From: Halosimplex litoreum | Lineage (GTDB): Archaea > Halobacteriota > Halobacteria > Halobacteriales > Haloarculaceae | Assembly: GCF_016065055.1 (NCBI RefSeq) | Contig: NZ_CP065856.1 | Location: 2,851,836 to 2,915,835 of the forward strand | Direction: 5' to 3' | Length of the DNA stretch: 64,000 bases | Shown: piece by piece, positions 54,336 through 62,825 of the stretch | How positions within the stretch are numbered: the stretch's first letter is position 1 | How the letters are laid out: every line of letters begins with the position of its first letter | The notes under the pieces: model-generated | Database searches by the model: none | What the model was told of the DNA's origin: nothing | The model's input: only the letters and a program-made list of their open reading frames with translations | Made by a program: the position numbers and the translations under genes

Positions 54336-54351
54336 TTTACCAGGCGGTAAA
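54336..54351 (+). promoter_or_regulatory. Dyad at the pirin start codon
   Basis: TTTACCAGGCGGTAAA has arms of 6 bases and a 4-base centre, ending on the A of the pirin ATG. A TATTAG stretch at about 54319-54324 gives a TATA candidate about 30 bases upstream of the ATG. The dyad fits an operator of a MarR- or HxlR-type repressor. Confidence 0.5.
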
Positions 54352-55106
54352 TGGGACCGAACGAGCGGACGGGCGACGGCGTCGAGGTACAGACCGCGAC
54401 GGATATCACGCATCCGGGCGGGATGCGCGGGAATCGAGTGATGCCGACGCCACGGCGGGACCATCTGGACCCGTTCGTCGTCTTCGAGCGCTTCTTTATC
54501 GCCGCGGACCAGGGATTCGACACCCACCCGCATCGAGGATTCGAGATCGTCTCGTACATGATCGAGGGGGGGATGGTCCACGAGGACTCGCTAGGTGAGT
54601 CCCACACCGCTTACCCGGGCGACGCGATGCGGATCACGACCGGCAGCGGCATCGAACACTCCGAACTCCCCGCGGACGGCGCACCGTGTAACGGCCTCCA
54701 GCTCTGGGTGAACCTCCCCCGCGACCGGAAGGACGACGACCCCGGTTTCGCGAACGTGAGCGCCGACGAGTTGCCGACCGAAGACGCCGGGGACGCGACG
54801 CTGACGACCGTCGTCGGCGAGGGCTCGCCTATCGAGGTGGCGACCGACGTGACCTACCTCGACGTGACGGTCGAAGGGTCCTGGACTTGGGACCCGCCCG
54901 CCGGCTGGTCGGGCTTCCTGTACGGGGTCGAAGGGTCGGGAACCGTCGACGGCGAGGCCTTCGGTATCGAGGAGTTCGCGGCGCTCAAGGGGATCGAGGA
55001 GGGGACGAGGGTGACCGTCGAGAGCGACGACGGTGTCCGACTGGCCGTAATCGCCGGCCAGCCCCACGGCGAGCCCATCGTCCAGCGCGGCCCCTTCGTG
55101 GAGTAG
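54351..55106 (+). CDS. Pirin-family protein
   Basis: 251 residues from MGPNERTGDGVEVQTATD at 54351. Pirin's metal site is complete: His59 and His61 in FDTHPHRGFEIV, His103 and Glu105 in SGIEHSELP. The bicupin pattern continues with LQLWVNLPRDRKD and PPAGWSGFLYGVEGSGTV. Pirins bind iron and either oxidise quercetin-like flavonoids or act as redox sensors with transcription factors. It is divergent from the histidine kinase, 217 bases away. Confidence 0.93.
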   Translation: MGPNERTGDGVEVQTATDITHPGGMRGNRVMPTPRRDHLDPFVVFERFFIAADQGFDTHPHRGFEIVSYMIEGGMVHEDSLGESHTAYPGDAMRITTGSGIEHSELPADGAPCNGLQLWVNLPRDRKDDDPGFANVSADELPTEDAGDATLTTVVGEGSPIEVATDVTYLDVTVEGSWTWDPPAGWSGFLYGVEGSGTVDGEAFGIEEFAALKGIEEGTRVTVESDDGVRLAVIAGQPHGEPIVQRGPFVE

Positions 55107-55107
55107 G

Positions 55108-55362
55108 CGGTGAACTCCGCTGAACGCCCTCGACCCGCTCGCGGTCGCTGAGCGGGATACCCTCGCTTCGCTCGGGTAGTGCCCGCTCAGACGCCTCCAC
55201 GAACGCGAGCGCGCCTCGCCCGTTCAGTCCGCCAGGAGCCCCGACCGCTCCGCACAACACCGCAAACGGCCACACTCCTCCCCAACCGATTGCGCTCCGC
55301 GCGCCTGCGGCGTGCGGTGCTCATCCCTCGCGTGGTTTCGTCGCGCGCACGAGAGCGCGCGA
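55108..55362 (+). repeat. Hairpin-rich dispersed repeat, copy B
   Basis: It lies between the convergent pirin and iron-type alcohol dehydrogenase genes and is the second copy of the element at 9535-9900. Conserved blocks recur in the same order: CCCGCTCGCGGTCGCT, GAGCGCGCCTCGCCCGTTCA, GTCCGCCAGGAG and GCACAACACCGCAAACGGCC. Hairpins fill the same gaps with different sequence: 55149-55189 (outer arms TGAGCGGG/CCCGCTCA, inner TACCC, core TCGCTTCGCTC, GGGTA) and 55341-55362 (TCGCGCGC, ACGAGA, GCGCGCGA). A 10-base insertion (TCCGCTGAAC) lies early in the first block. Confidence 0.75.
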
Positions 55363-55384
55363 CGGCACGCGCCACCACCCCTTG

Positions 55385-56617
55385 TCACCAGGCGTCGTCG
55401 AGGACCGCCGCGACGTCCTCGGTCGTGGGATCAAGCCCCTCCGGAGCGGCGTCCATCAGACCGTCGTCGCGGATCTCGGCGGCGACGGCGGGAAAGTCCT
55501 CGCGGGCGAGCCCGTCGAGTTCGCGCAGCCGGTCGGGAAGCTCCAGGTCGTCGCTGACGCCGGCGACCGCGCCGACCACGCTTTCGGCGACGTCCTCGTC
55601 GGTGGCCACCTCGTCGTCGACGCCGAACGCCTCGGCGAGCAGCCCGCGGCGGCCGTCCACCTCGTCGAAGACGTACCGGAGGACGTGCGGCGCGAGGATG
55701 CCGTGGACGGTGCCCTGGTGGACGTCGTAGTCGTGGGAGAAGCCGTGGCCGAACGCGTGGATGACCGAGGCCCGGTACACCTCCGGCGTCGAGATGCCGT
55801 ACTGCGCGACGACGACGCCCGCGACCGCGTCGTAGAGGTCGTCCTCGTCCATGTCGTCGTCGGGCAGCGTGTCGAACCCCGACTGCATGAGTGACAGGGC
55901 GCGCATCGCGGTCCCGTCGGTGACGGGCGTGCGATACGGGGAGTAGAGGCACTCGACGGCCTTGTCGAAGCCGTTCATCGCCGAGGCACACAGCACGCCC
56001 TTCGGCGTCGTCTCGAACAGCGCGAGGTCGTAGACCAGCGCCGCCGGCATCAGCCGCCGGTCGCCGACCGAACCGCTCGGGACCTCGCCGTCGACGCTCC
56101 CGGGATCGAGCGAGAGGCTCACGCCCGCGATGACCGATAGATCCGCGCCCGCCAGCGTCGTCGGCACGGCGACGATCGGTGTCGGCTCGCCGTCCTCGGC
56201 GACGGGGACCCCGCCTGACTCGACCGCTCCCTCGGCGGCCGCTCGGAGGTCGTCGTGGGTCGAGAGCGCGCTGGCGACCTTCGCCACGTCGAGACTGCTC
56301 CCGCTTCCGACCGCGACGAGGGCGTCGATACCGTCTCGGCGGACGCGTTCGGCCGCGTCGAGTCCGGTCTTCAGATACTTCTCGGGCGTCGTCTCGTCGA
56401 AGACGCCCGCGAGGCGGCCGCCGAGGCCGGCCTCGACGGGATCCATCACGTCGTGGTTGGCGCCGACGTTCGAGCCGGTGACCACGAGCGCGTCGTCGCA
56501 GTCGCGAGCGGCGAGCAGGTCGCCCAGATCACCCACCGCGCCCCGGCGACACCGGATCTCGCCGGGCTCGTAGTCGAACGCGAACTGTCGGTGGCTCCCC
56601 TGGAGATCGGCGGTCAT
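55385..56617 (-). CDS. Iron-containing alcohol dehydrogenase
   Basis: 410 residues from MTADLQGSHRQFAFDYEPGE at 56617. The type III ADH features are present: GSGSSLDVAKVAS (NAD-binding GGGS-like loop), VAVPTTLAGADLSVIAGVSL, NGFDKAVECLYSPYRTP with a metal Asp, and VIHAFGHGFSHDYDVHQGTVHGILAPHVL with His ligands. It oxidises alcohols or reduces aldehydes with NAD(P). The substrate is unknown. Repeat copy B begins beyond the stop codon. Confidence 0.92.
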   Translation of the reverse strand: MTADLQGSHRQFAFDYEPGEIRCRRGAVGDLGDLLAARDCDDALVVTGSNVGANHDVMDPVEAGLGGRLAGVFDETTPEKYLKTGLDAAERVRRDGIDALVAVGSGSSLDVAKVASALSTHDDLRAAAEGAVESGGVPVAEDGEPTPIVAVPTTLAGADLSVIAGVSLSLDPGSVDGEVPSGSVGDRRLMPAALVYDLALFETTPKGVLCASAMNGFDKAVECLYSPYRTPVTDGTAMRALSLMQSGFDTLPDDDMDEDDLYDAVAGVVVAQYGISTPEVYRASVIHAFGHGFSHDYDVHQGTVHGILAPHVLRYVFDEVDGRRGLLAEAFGVDDEVATDEDVAESVVGAVAGVSDDLELPDRLRELDGLAREDFPAVAAEIRDDGLMDAAPEGLDPTTEDVAAVLDDAW

Positions 56618-56734
56618 ACCTCCACGTTGTGCGGATCCGCGGTTAAGTCCCGTGGCTCGACGACACCCTCGACGACCACGTCACGACAGCGAATTTATAT
56701 CTCTCGCTCGTAGCGTCCGACGGAGTGGTACACG

Positions 56735-57727
56735 ATGACGAACGACACCGACGCGGCATACGAGCGGACCAGACGCGGGATCCTTCGGCGGGTAGGCGCG
56801 GTCGGGACGGCCGCGCTGACCGCCGGTTGCACCGGCGAGACACCGTCGAGCGACGCGGACACGGAGCCGAGCGCCCAGACACGGTCGGCGTCGAACGGAG
56901 GTGAAACGCCCGCGGCGACGGCCGATCGTCCGTTCCCGCCGGAGGGACGGACCGAGTGGGGCGACCGGGTGACGGTGGGCGATGGGGCAGTCCGGCCGTT
57001 CACGACGGCCGGTCCGTCGGGAGGCACGGACTCGCACGGGGTCCTGCTGGACCGGGACGCGCTTCAGGGGCTCCCCTCCGCGAAGTCGCTCGAAGCCGCC
57101 GGCGAAGACGAGTTCCCGGACAAGTACGGTCCGGCGGGGGGCGCGGCGGAGATTCACACGAAGTGGTCGCTGCAGTTTTTCGTGCCGTTCCCGCGGGTTC
57201 CGGATACGCCGATCACCTTCCTCGGGTTCAACTGGAACCCCGGCGGCCACCCGCCGGAGGGCGTCTGGACGGTGCCCCACTTCGACGTCCACTTCCACAT
57301 GCGTCCGCCCGAGGCGGTCGACGCGATCGCTGGCCCCCGAGCTCCGGAGTACTCGCTTCCCGACCGGTACGTGCCGGAGGGGTACGCCCGACCGCCGAAC
57401 GAGTCCGCGCGGGTCGTCACAGACATGGGCGAGCACCTGTTCGACCCGAGCGCGCCCGAGCACGACGGCGGGTCGTTCACGAACACGCTCATCTGGGGAG
57501 TCGCCGACGGCGGCGACGGCGTCGGCGAGCTCTCGTTCGTCGAACCGATGCTCACGCGAGCGTTCCTCCGGGATCACACCGGAACAGATCGTCGAGCCAT
57601 CGCACAGCCCGACACCTACCGGAGCGCGGGCAACTACCCGACGGCCTACGCGGTCCGCGACGTACCCGAGCGGGAGGCGGTCGCCGTCGTCGTCGAGGAT
57701 TTCGAGCGGTTCGCAGGCGAGGGCTGA
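56735..57727 (+). CDS. Tat-exported lipoprotein, DUF5602/TTHB210-like
   Basis: 330 residues from MTNDTDAAYERTRRGILRRVG at 56735. The twin-Arg motif RRGIL and lipobox LTAGC at about residues 28-32 mark a Tat-exported lipoprotein anchored outside the membrane. The mature domain (about 70-325) has THTKWSLQ-like strands, FNWNPGGHPPEGVW and PHFDVHFHM, three His in alternate positions that could bind a metal. This matches the TTHB210-like domain (DUF5602) of unknown function. A stretch AYAVRDVP near the end is also typical. It is divergent from the alcohol dehydrogenase. Confidence 0.82.
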   Translation: MTNDTDAAYERTRRGILRRVGAVGTAALTAGCTGETPSSDADTEPSAQTRSASNGGETPAATADRPFPPEGRTEWGDRVTVGDGAVRPFTTAGPSGGTDSHGVLLDRDALQGLPSAKSLEAAGEDEFPDKYGPAGGAAEIHTKWSLQFFVPFPRVPDTPITFLGFNWNPGGHPPEGVWTVPHFDVHFHMRPPEAVDAIAGPRAPEYSLPDRYVPEGYARPPNESARVVTDMGEHLFDPSAPEHDGGSFTNTLIWGVADGGDGVGELSFVEPMLTRAFLRDHTGTDRRAIAQPDTYRSAGNYPTAYAVRDVPEREAVAVVVEDFERFAGEG

Positions 57728-57807
57728 ACCGGTCCCGCGCGACCCGGCCCGCTCGACCGACGGGCGTTCCGAAGGTATTTGACGACTCACCCGTAGCCTC
57801 GTACGTC

Positions 57808-58428
57808 GTGACCGACACCGCAGAGCCGCCCGTGAACGCCGACAGACCCAACAGCGTCGTCGGCGTTCGGGGCACCGACCACATCACCATCGAGGGGACG
57901 AGCGTCGAAGACACCGTCGAGTTCTACCGCGACGTACTCGGCATGCCGCTCGTGCTCCGCCAGCCCAACCTCGACCGCAGCGAACTGACTCACCTCTACT
58001 TCGACACCGGGGACGGTCGCCTGCTCACGGCGTTCGTCTCCGACGAGCGCGAGTCGACCGACGACCTCGAACCCGACCGCGGCGACGTCCACCACGTCGC
58101 CTACCGGATCGACCACCGCCGCGTCGCCGATATCCGGGAGGGCCTCCGCGAGGCGGGCTACCCCGCCGACGAGTACGACCGCGGCGCCTTCCACGCGCTG
58201 TACACCGAGGACAACAACGGTCTGACCGTCGAACTCGTCGCCGACAAGTTCGCGATCCCCGACGACCGCCGCGGCGAGGTGCTCGCCCGCGCCCACGCCA
58301 ACCGCGTCGACGACGGCGCCGAGTTCGTCGCCTCGAAACACATGCGCGCCGCCCTCGACGAACTGGGGATCGACGCCGAGGAACGCGACATCGGTACCGC
58401 CGCCGCCGGCCGCGACTACGGCGGCTGA
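57808..58428 (+). CDS. VOC-family protein (glyoxalase/dioxygenase-like)
   Basis: 206 residues from a GTG at 57808; no ATG precedes the conserved domain in frame. The vicinal oxygen chelate fold is seen as GVRGTDHITIEGTSVEDTVEFYRDVLGMPLVLRQPN, LTHLYFDTGDGRLLTAFV, DVHHVAYRIDHRRVADIREGLREAGYP and YTEDNNGLTVELVADKF, giving metal ligands His, His and Glu. It could be a ring-cleaving dioxygenase or glyoxalase. Substrate unknown. It follows the Tat lipoprotein by 80 bases. Confidence 0.87.
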   Translation: MTDTAEPPVNADRPNSVVGVRGTDHITIEGTSVEDTVEFYRDVLGMPLVLRQPNLDRSELTHLYFDTGDGRLLTAFVSDERESTDDLEPDRGDVHHVAYRIDHRRVADIREGLREAGYPADEYDRGAFHALYTEDNNGLTVELVADKFAIPDDRRGEVLARAHANRVDDGAEFVASKHMRAALDELGIDAEERDIGTAAAGRDYGG

Positions 58429-59466
58429 TCCACATCGAGGACGAACTCGAATCGTATCGGATATCAACACATGACACTAATATTTACTCGGGTGTTCGAA
58501 CAGAACTCGTCTCGAAACGCTACAGGCAGTTATACGGCCGGAAACGGGTCGAGATCCGTCTCGAAACCTCCGATCCGATCGAAGGTCCCCGAACCGGAGG
58601 ATCCCGTCGAAATCGGCAAAACAGCACCGAGAACCGATCTGAACCCGATAATCGATTCGCTTCGGAAACGGCCCAGTTGTGACGTTCGTGAAACCACTCT
58701 CTCGACGTAACACAAATTTGATCGGTCGTCACGACGATCGGAGACGGTGACGAGCAGCGGTTCGGGATCTGGTTCTGGGCGCGTCGAGAGTGGGGCCGAC
58801 CGTGCCCGGGTGGCGGTCTGGCCGTCGCGTGCGACGGGGTGCCTGACGGGGCCGTCGGGAGGCTGCGGTGTCGGGCCGACCGCGGCCTGTCTCGTACTGT
58901 GAGATGTAAGCCGGAACCACTCGCGCCGATCCAGTCCGAACTGACCGCGCGCGAGTGTCTGACGGCGTTCGACGGTAAAATTCCAATGCTATCGCTGTAA
59001 TCCTCCGGGACTCGTCGACCGTGCTCTCGCGACGGGGACGCACGTCGCTTCAGAATACGAGACACCGAGGTGAACCGCCGACGGCCCGCGCGCCGTTCCG
59101 CCCGGGGACGACCGTCCGATATAACCGGAAGTAGCTCTAGTTGCCACGTACGGCGATGATTCGGGAACTCTGGTGTGTACCGGTCCCCGTACGTCCCGCC
59201 GACGCTCCGGGACACCACCGATGCGCCGACCGCCGGGACTCTCGAAACAGGTCACCACACGGCGAGTCGAGAGCGCGGGGTTCACGCTCGGACCCGTCCG
59301 TACTAGCCGGAAACCACTCTATGATTACAGTTTTATTCGTGTAATATCGCGATCCGTGTCGTGGGGTCGAATCAAAATTTCCGATATTACCGGACGATCT
59401 GGCGGAATCGACGGCCGAGCGAGGAGGGACACAGTTATACTGACTCGGGTGGGATGCTCGGGTACC
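58429..59466. other. Long non-coding region upstream of the pentose cluster, with repeated motifs
   Basis: 1038 bases with no supported gene; open frames are Arg/Ser-rich. GC content is uneven, with AT-rich parts at both ends. Two motif pairs recur: AGCCGGAA(A)CCACTC at 58909-58922 and 59305-59319 (related GTGAAACCACTC at 58689-58700), and TCCGATATWACCGGAMG at 59115-59131 and 59380-59396, matching at 15 of 17 positions. AGTTATACTG at 59433-59442 is the likely TATA region of the downstream dehydrogenase gene. Confidence 0.55.
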
Positions 59467-60534
59467 ATGTCGAGTTCGCTCTTCGACTACGAGCCGAGAG
59501 ACTGGCGTACGGGGACGGACGAACGACTGCGATTCGCGCTCGTCGGCATCGGGTGGTGGACGACGGAGTTCGTCCTGCCCGCGATCGAGACGACCGAGGG
59601 CTGTGTGACGACGACCGTCGTCAGTAGTTCGAACGAGAAGACCGGCCGCGTCCGCCGCGAGTACGAGACCGTCGAGCACGGGTTGACCTACGAGGAGTTC
59701 GCCGACGGCGAGGCGCTCGACGCTTACGACGCCGTCTACGTCTGCACGCCCAACGCGACCCACCTCGAACACGTCGAGGCGGCCGCCGAGCACGGGAAGG
59801 CCGTGCTCTGTGAGAAGCCGATGGAGGCGACCGTCGAGCGGGCCGAACGACTCGTCGACGCCTGCGACGACGCGGACGTGCCACTGATGGTCGCCTACCG
59901 GATGCAGACCGAGCCCGCGGTCCGCCGGGCCCGCGAACTGATCCGCGACGGCGTCGTCGGCGAGCCCGTCCTCGTCCACGGCGAGAACTCCCAGCCGCTC
60001 CTCGAGATGATCGACGACCCCGACCAGTGGCGGCTGAACCCCGACCTGACGGGCTACGGCACCTCCGTGATGGACCTGGGTATCTACCCGCTCAACACCG
60101 CGCGGTTCCTCCTCGACGCCGACCCCGTCCGCGTCCAGTCGACGATGGATTCCACCCACGAGGCCTTCGCCGACGTGCCCGACCAGGTGGCGACGTTCTC
60201 CGTGGTCTTCGACGACGGTACCCACGCCGCCTGCTCCTCGTCTCAGCGCGGTGCCGACCACACGCGCCTGGAGGTCGTCGGCACCGAGGGGCGGGTCGTC
60301 CTCGAACCGGCCTTCCACATGGAGACCCAGCTGACCGTCGAGCGCGACGGCGAGACGGTCGAGTTCGACACCGAGGGCGTCGACCAGATGGCCGAGGAGT
60401 TCGAGTACTTCGCCCAGCGAGTGCTCGCCGACGAGCCGCTGTACGCCGACGGCGAACACGGACTCGCGGACATGAAGGCGATCGCCGCGATCCACGAGGC
60501 CGCCGAGTCGGGCGAGACGGTCGATCTCTCCTGA
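59467..60534 (+). CDS. gfo6: Gfo/Idh/MocA dehydrogenase, D-xylose 1-dehydrogenase (Gfo6)-like
   Basis: 355 residues from MSSSLFDYEPRDW at 59467; an upstream extension in frame is non-coding. The Rossmann motif is FALVGIGWWTTEFVLPAIET, and the conserved Lys is in AVLCEKPMEATVE. The substrate domain has WRLNPDLTGYGTSVMDLGIYPLNTARFLLDADP, with the Tyr/Asn pattern of Gfo6, the NADP-dependent D-xylose dehydrogenase of haloarchaea. It would make xylono-lactone, the first step of oxidative pentose breakdown. The gene symbol rests on resemblance plus the neighbouring dehydratases and regulator. Confidence 0.87.
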   Translation: MSSSLFDYEPRDWRTGTDERLRFALVGIGWWTTEFVLPAIETTEGCVTTTVVSSSNEKTGRVRREYETVEHGLTYEEFADGEALDAYDAVYVCTPNATHLEHVEAAAEHGKAVLCEKPMEATVERAERLVDACDDADVPLMVAYRMQTEPAVRRARELIRDGVVGEPVLVHGENSQPLLEMIDDPDQWRLNPDLTGYGTSVMDLGIYPLNTARFLLDADPVRVQSTMDSTHEAFADVPDQVATFSVVFDDGTHAACSSSQRGADHTRLEVVGTEGRVVLEPAFHMETQLTVERDGETVEFDTEGVDQMAEEFEYFAQRVLADEPLYADGEHGLADMKAIAAIHEAAESGETVDLS

Positions 60535-60564
60535 AAAAAGCCGCGTTCGGTCGCTATCGCGCCG

Positions 60565-61740
60565 TTACCGCAGCTCGTCGGCGCGCTTCTCCCAGTCCTC
60601 TTCCCAGAGGTCGATGGTGTGAACCGCGTCCTCGGTGTACTCGTGCTCCTCGACGACGTCCATGTCGAGTTCGATACCGAAGCCGGGACCCTCCGGGACC
60701 TGGACGTAGCCGTCCTCGACCGTCAGCGGGTCCGTCAGCAGTTCGTCGACCCACGGCTCGTCGTAGGTCTGGAACATCTCCTGGATACGGAAGTTCGGGA
60801 TCGAGGTGCAGAAGTGCGAGTAGATGGCGCCGGCCACCGGCCCCTGCGGGTTGTGCGGGGCGATGTCGACGTGGTCGGCCTCCGCGAGGCCGGCGATCTT
60901 CTTGCCCTCGGTGATGCCGCCCGTGTTCATCAGGTCGGGCTGGAACACGTCGATGTCCGTGCGCGTGACCAGCTCGTAGAAGTCGTATTTGGTCATGTGG
61001 CGCTCGCCGGTGACGACCGGGATGGGGGACTTCCGGGCGACCTCCGCGAGGCTGTTGATCGAGTCCGGCGGGCACGGCTCCTCGTACCAGGCCGGGTCGA
61101 ACTGGTCTAACTTCTTCGCGATATCGACGGCCTGGGCGGCCGAGAAGCGACCGTGGCACTCGATGAGCAGTTCGACGTCCGGGCCGACGGCCTCGCGGAC
61201 GGCGCCGACGATGTCGACGGCGTGGTTCTTCTCCTCGGTGGTCATCGACTGCCAGGCGGTCCCGAACGGGTCGAACTTCATCGCGTCGTAGCCGTCGTCG
61301 ACGACGGCCTCGGCAGCGCGAGCGAACCCTTCGGGCTCGCCGTCGGCCTCGGTGTACCAGCCGTTGGCGTAGGCGCGCAGCTCTTTGCCGTGGACCGGCC
61401 CGCCCAGCAGGTCGTAGACCGGCTGGTCGAGCACTTTGCCCTTGATGTCCCAGCAGGCCATGTCGACCGCCGAGACGACCGTCGTGTTGATGACGTTCTT
61501 CGAGAACCACTCGTCGCGGTACATCTCCAGCCAGAGCGACTCCGTGTCGAAGGGGTCGCGGCCGATGAAGAAGTCCGACATCTCTTCGATGGCCGCCGCG
61601 ACGGTGCGGGGCTTGTCGTGTGTCGTCGCCTCGGCCAGACCCGTGACGCCGGCGTCCGTCTCCAGCTGGACGAACACCCACGGCTTCCAGGGGTTGGCTA
61701 CGAGGTACGTCTCGACGTCGGTGATTTCTACGTCCGACAT
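60565..61740 (-). CDS. Enolase-superfamily sugar-acid dehydratase
   Basis: 391 residues from MSDVEITDVETYLVANPW at 61740. The capping domain (1-125) and barrel follow the mandelate racemase/galactonate dehydratase plan. Metal ligands: Glu in LLIECHGRF, Glu in YEEPCPPD, Glu in VTGERHMTK. The His of ECHGRF and the DIAPHNPQG motif mark acid-sugar dehydratases. In context it probably dehydrates xylonate or arabinonate to a 2-keto-3-deoxy acid, the step done by XacD in Haloferax. A leaderless-type TTTAAGATATTT box lies 18-29 bases before the ATG. It converges with gfo6. Confidence 0.88.
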   Translation of the reverse strand: MSDVEITDVETYLVANPWKPWVFVQLETDAGVTGLAEATTHDKPRTVAAAIEEMSDFFIGRDPFDTESLWLEMYRDEWFSKNVINTTVVSAVDMACWDIKGKVLDQPVYDLLGGPVHGKELRAYANGWYTEADGEPEGFARAAEAVVDDGYDAMKFDPFGTAWQSMTTEEKNHAVDIVGAVREAVGPDVELLIECHGRFSAAQAVDIAKKLDQFDPAWYEEPCPPDSINSLAEVARKSPIPVVTGERHMTKYDFYELVTRTDIDVFQPDLMNTGGITEGKKIAGLAEADHVDIAPHNPQGPVAGAIYSHFCTSIPNFRIQEMFQTYDEPWVDELLTDPLTVEDGYVQVPEGPGFGIELDMDVVEEHEYTEDAVHTIDLWEEDWEKRADELR

Positions 61741-61857
61741 GACTCTATCGCGCCCGAGAAATATCTTAAATCCACCGGTCCGTGGTGCGTCACCACGGCT
61801 CGCGACTCGTCCGACGATGCCGGACGATTAATGAGCGATCGGTTCCTTACGACCGAT
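61741..61857. promoter_or_regulatory. Divergent promoter with three dyads between dehydratase and IclR genes
   Basis: The dehydratase TATA region is at 61758-61771 on the minus strand. Dyads: 61780-61798 (CCGTGGTG, CGT, CACCACGG, 8 bp), 61809-61825 (GTCCG, 7 bases, CGGAC) and 61838-61857 (ATCGGT, 8 bases, ACCGAT). The last ends one base before the ATG at 61858. GATTAATGA at 61826-61834 could be the TATA box for that start. Confidence 0.55.
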
Positions 61858-62619
61858 ATGCACGCCGAACGCGACCCGCCTATCAAATCGACCGCGACGA
61901 GCCTCGATATCGTCGAGGCGGTCCACGGAATGGGCGGTGCGACGCTATCGGAAGTCGTCGAGCAGTTCGAGAAGCCCCAGAGCACGGTCCACGACCACCT
62001 GAAGACGCTCACGGACGCGGGCTACCTCGTCAAGGACGGGCGGGAATTCCGCGTGAGCGTCCGCTTTCTCAACCTCGGGGGCCGGGCACGCGCGCAATCG
62101 CAGCTGTTCAAGATCGCCGAAGGAGAAGTCCGCGAGCTGGCGAGCGACACCGGCGAGCACGCGAATCTGATGGTCGAGGAGAACGGCCGGGGGGTCTTCC
62201 TCTACAAGGTCAAGGGCTCGCAGTCGGTGTATCTGGACACCTACGAGGGGATGGAGGTCGACCTCCACACGACGGCGATGGGGAAAGCGATCCTCGCGGA
62301 GCTGTCGCCGGAGAAGCGCGACGCCGTCGTCGAGGAGCACGGCCTCGAACCGGTGACGACCGAGACGATCACCGACCGTGAGACGCTGGACGCGGAGCTG
62401 GCGGCGATCCGCGAGCGCGGCTACGCCGTCGACGACGAGGAACGCGTCGACGGCGTCCGGTGTGTCGCCGCACCCATCACGACCGAAGACAGCGTCGTCG
62501 GCGCCGTTAGCGTCTCCGCGCCGAAGAGCCGGATGAACGGCCAGCGCTTCGAGGAGGTGCTCCCTTCGGAGGTGCTCAGCACCGCCAACATCATCGAAGT
62601 CAACCTCCAGCACACCTGA
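61858..62619 (+). CDS. IclR-family transcription regulator, XacR-like
   Basis: 253 residues from MHAERDPPIKSTATSLDIVEAV at 61858; an ATG at 61831 would add nine residues. The later start fits a TATA-like sequence and a dyad that ends at it. The winged helix is at about 10-70 (GGATLSEVVEQFEKPQSTVHDHLKTLTDAGYLVKDGREF). The IclR effector domain has HTTAMGKAILAELSPEKRD, VDDEERVDGVRCVAAPI and GAVSVSAPKSRM. It is divergent from the dehydratase and followed by a XacE-like gene, so it likely controls pentose catabolism, as XacR does in Haloferax. Confidence 0.92.
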   Translation: MHAERDPPIKSTATSLDIVEAVHGMGGATLSEVVEQFEKPQSTVHDHLKTLTDAGYLVKDGREFRVSVRFLNLGGRARAQSQLFKIAEGEVRELASDTGEHANLMVEENGRGVFLYKVKGSQSVYLDTYEGMEVDLHTTAMGKAILAELSPEKRDAVVEEHGLEPVTTETITDRETLDAELAAIRERGYAVDDEERVDGVRCVAAPITTEDSVVGAVSVSAPKSRMNGQRFEEVLPSEVLSTANIIEVNLQHT

Positions 62620-62633
62620 GCGACTCGACCGTC

Positions 62634-62654
62634 GCGTGCGAGGCCGTCGCACGC
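62634..62654 (+). terminator. Stem-loop after the IclR gene
   Basis: GCGTGCGA and TCGCACGC around a 5-base loop, 8 bp perfect, 14 bases after the stop codon at 62619. A likely end for the regulator's transcript. No T tract follows. Confidence 0.55.
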
Positions 62655-62784
62655 CCGTCCGAGATCGTCGGAACGCATGGCTACCTGAGAGTCTCACCGC
62701 ACTGGTCGGCGGCTACGACGGGGCGGGTCGCCGGTAGCGGTCGACAGAGTCCGTCGTGTCGACGCGTCGGACGTGATGCCAGTT

Positions 62785-62825
62785 CGATAACAATCTTTAT
62801 AACGACTAACTCACGATGGGGCAGT
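62785..62825 (+). promoter_or_regulatory. Promoter of the XacE-like gene
   Basis: TTTATAA at 62796-62802 lies about 27 bases before the ATG at 62826, so the transcript has no leader. TTCGATAAC just upstream (62783-62791) shares the half-site TTCGAT with the dyad before the GH51 gene. Confidence 0.6.

Noticed and set aside
58520-59218. 232-codon minus-strand frame in the region before the pentose cluster
   Set aside because: Ser/Arg/Pro-rich, no domain and no coherent codon bias. Treated as non-coding.
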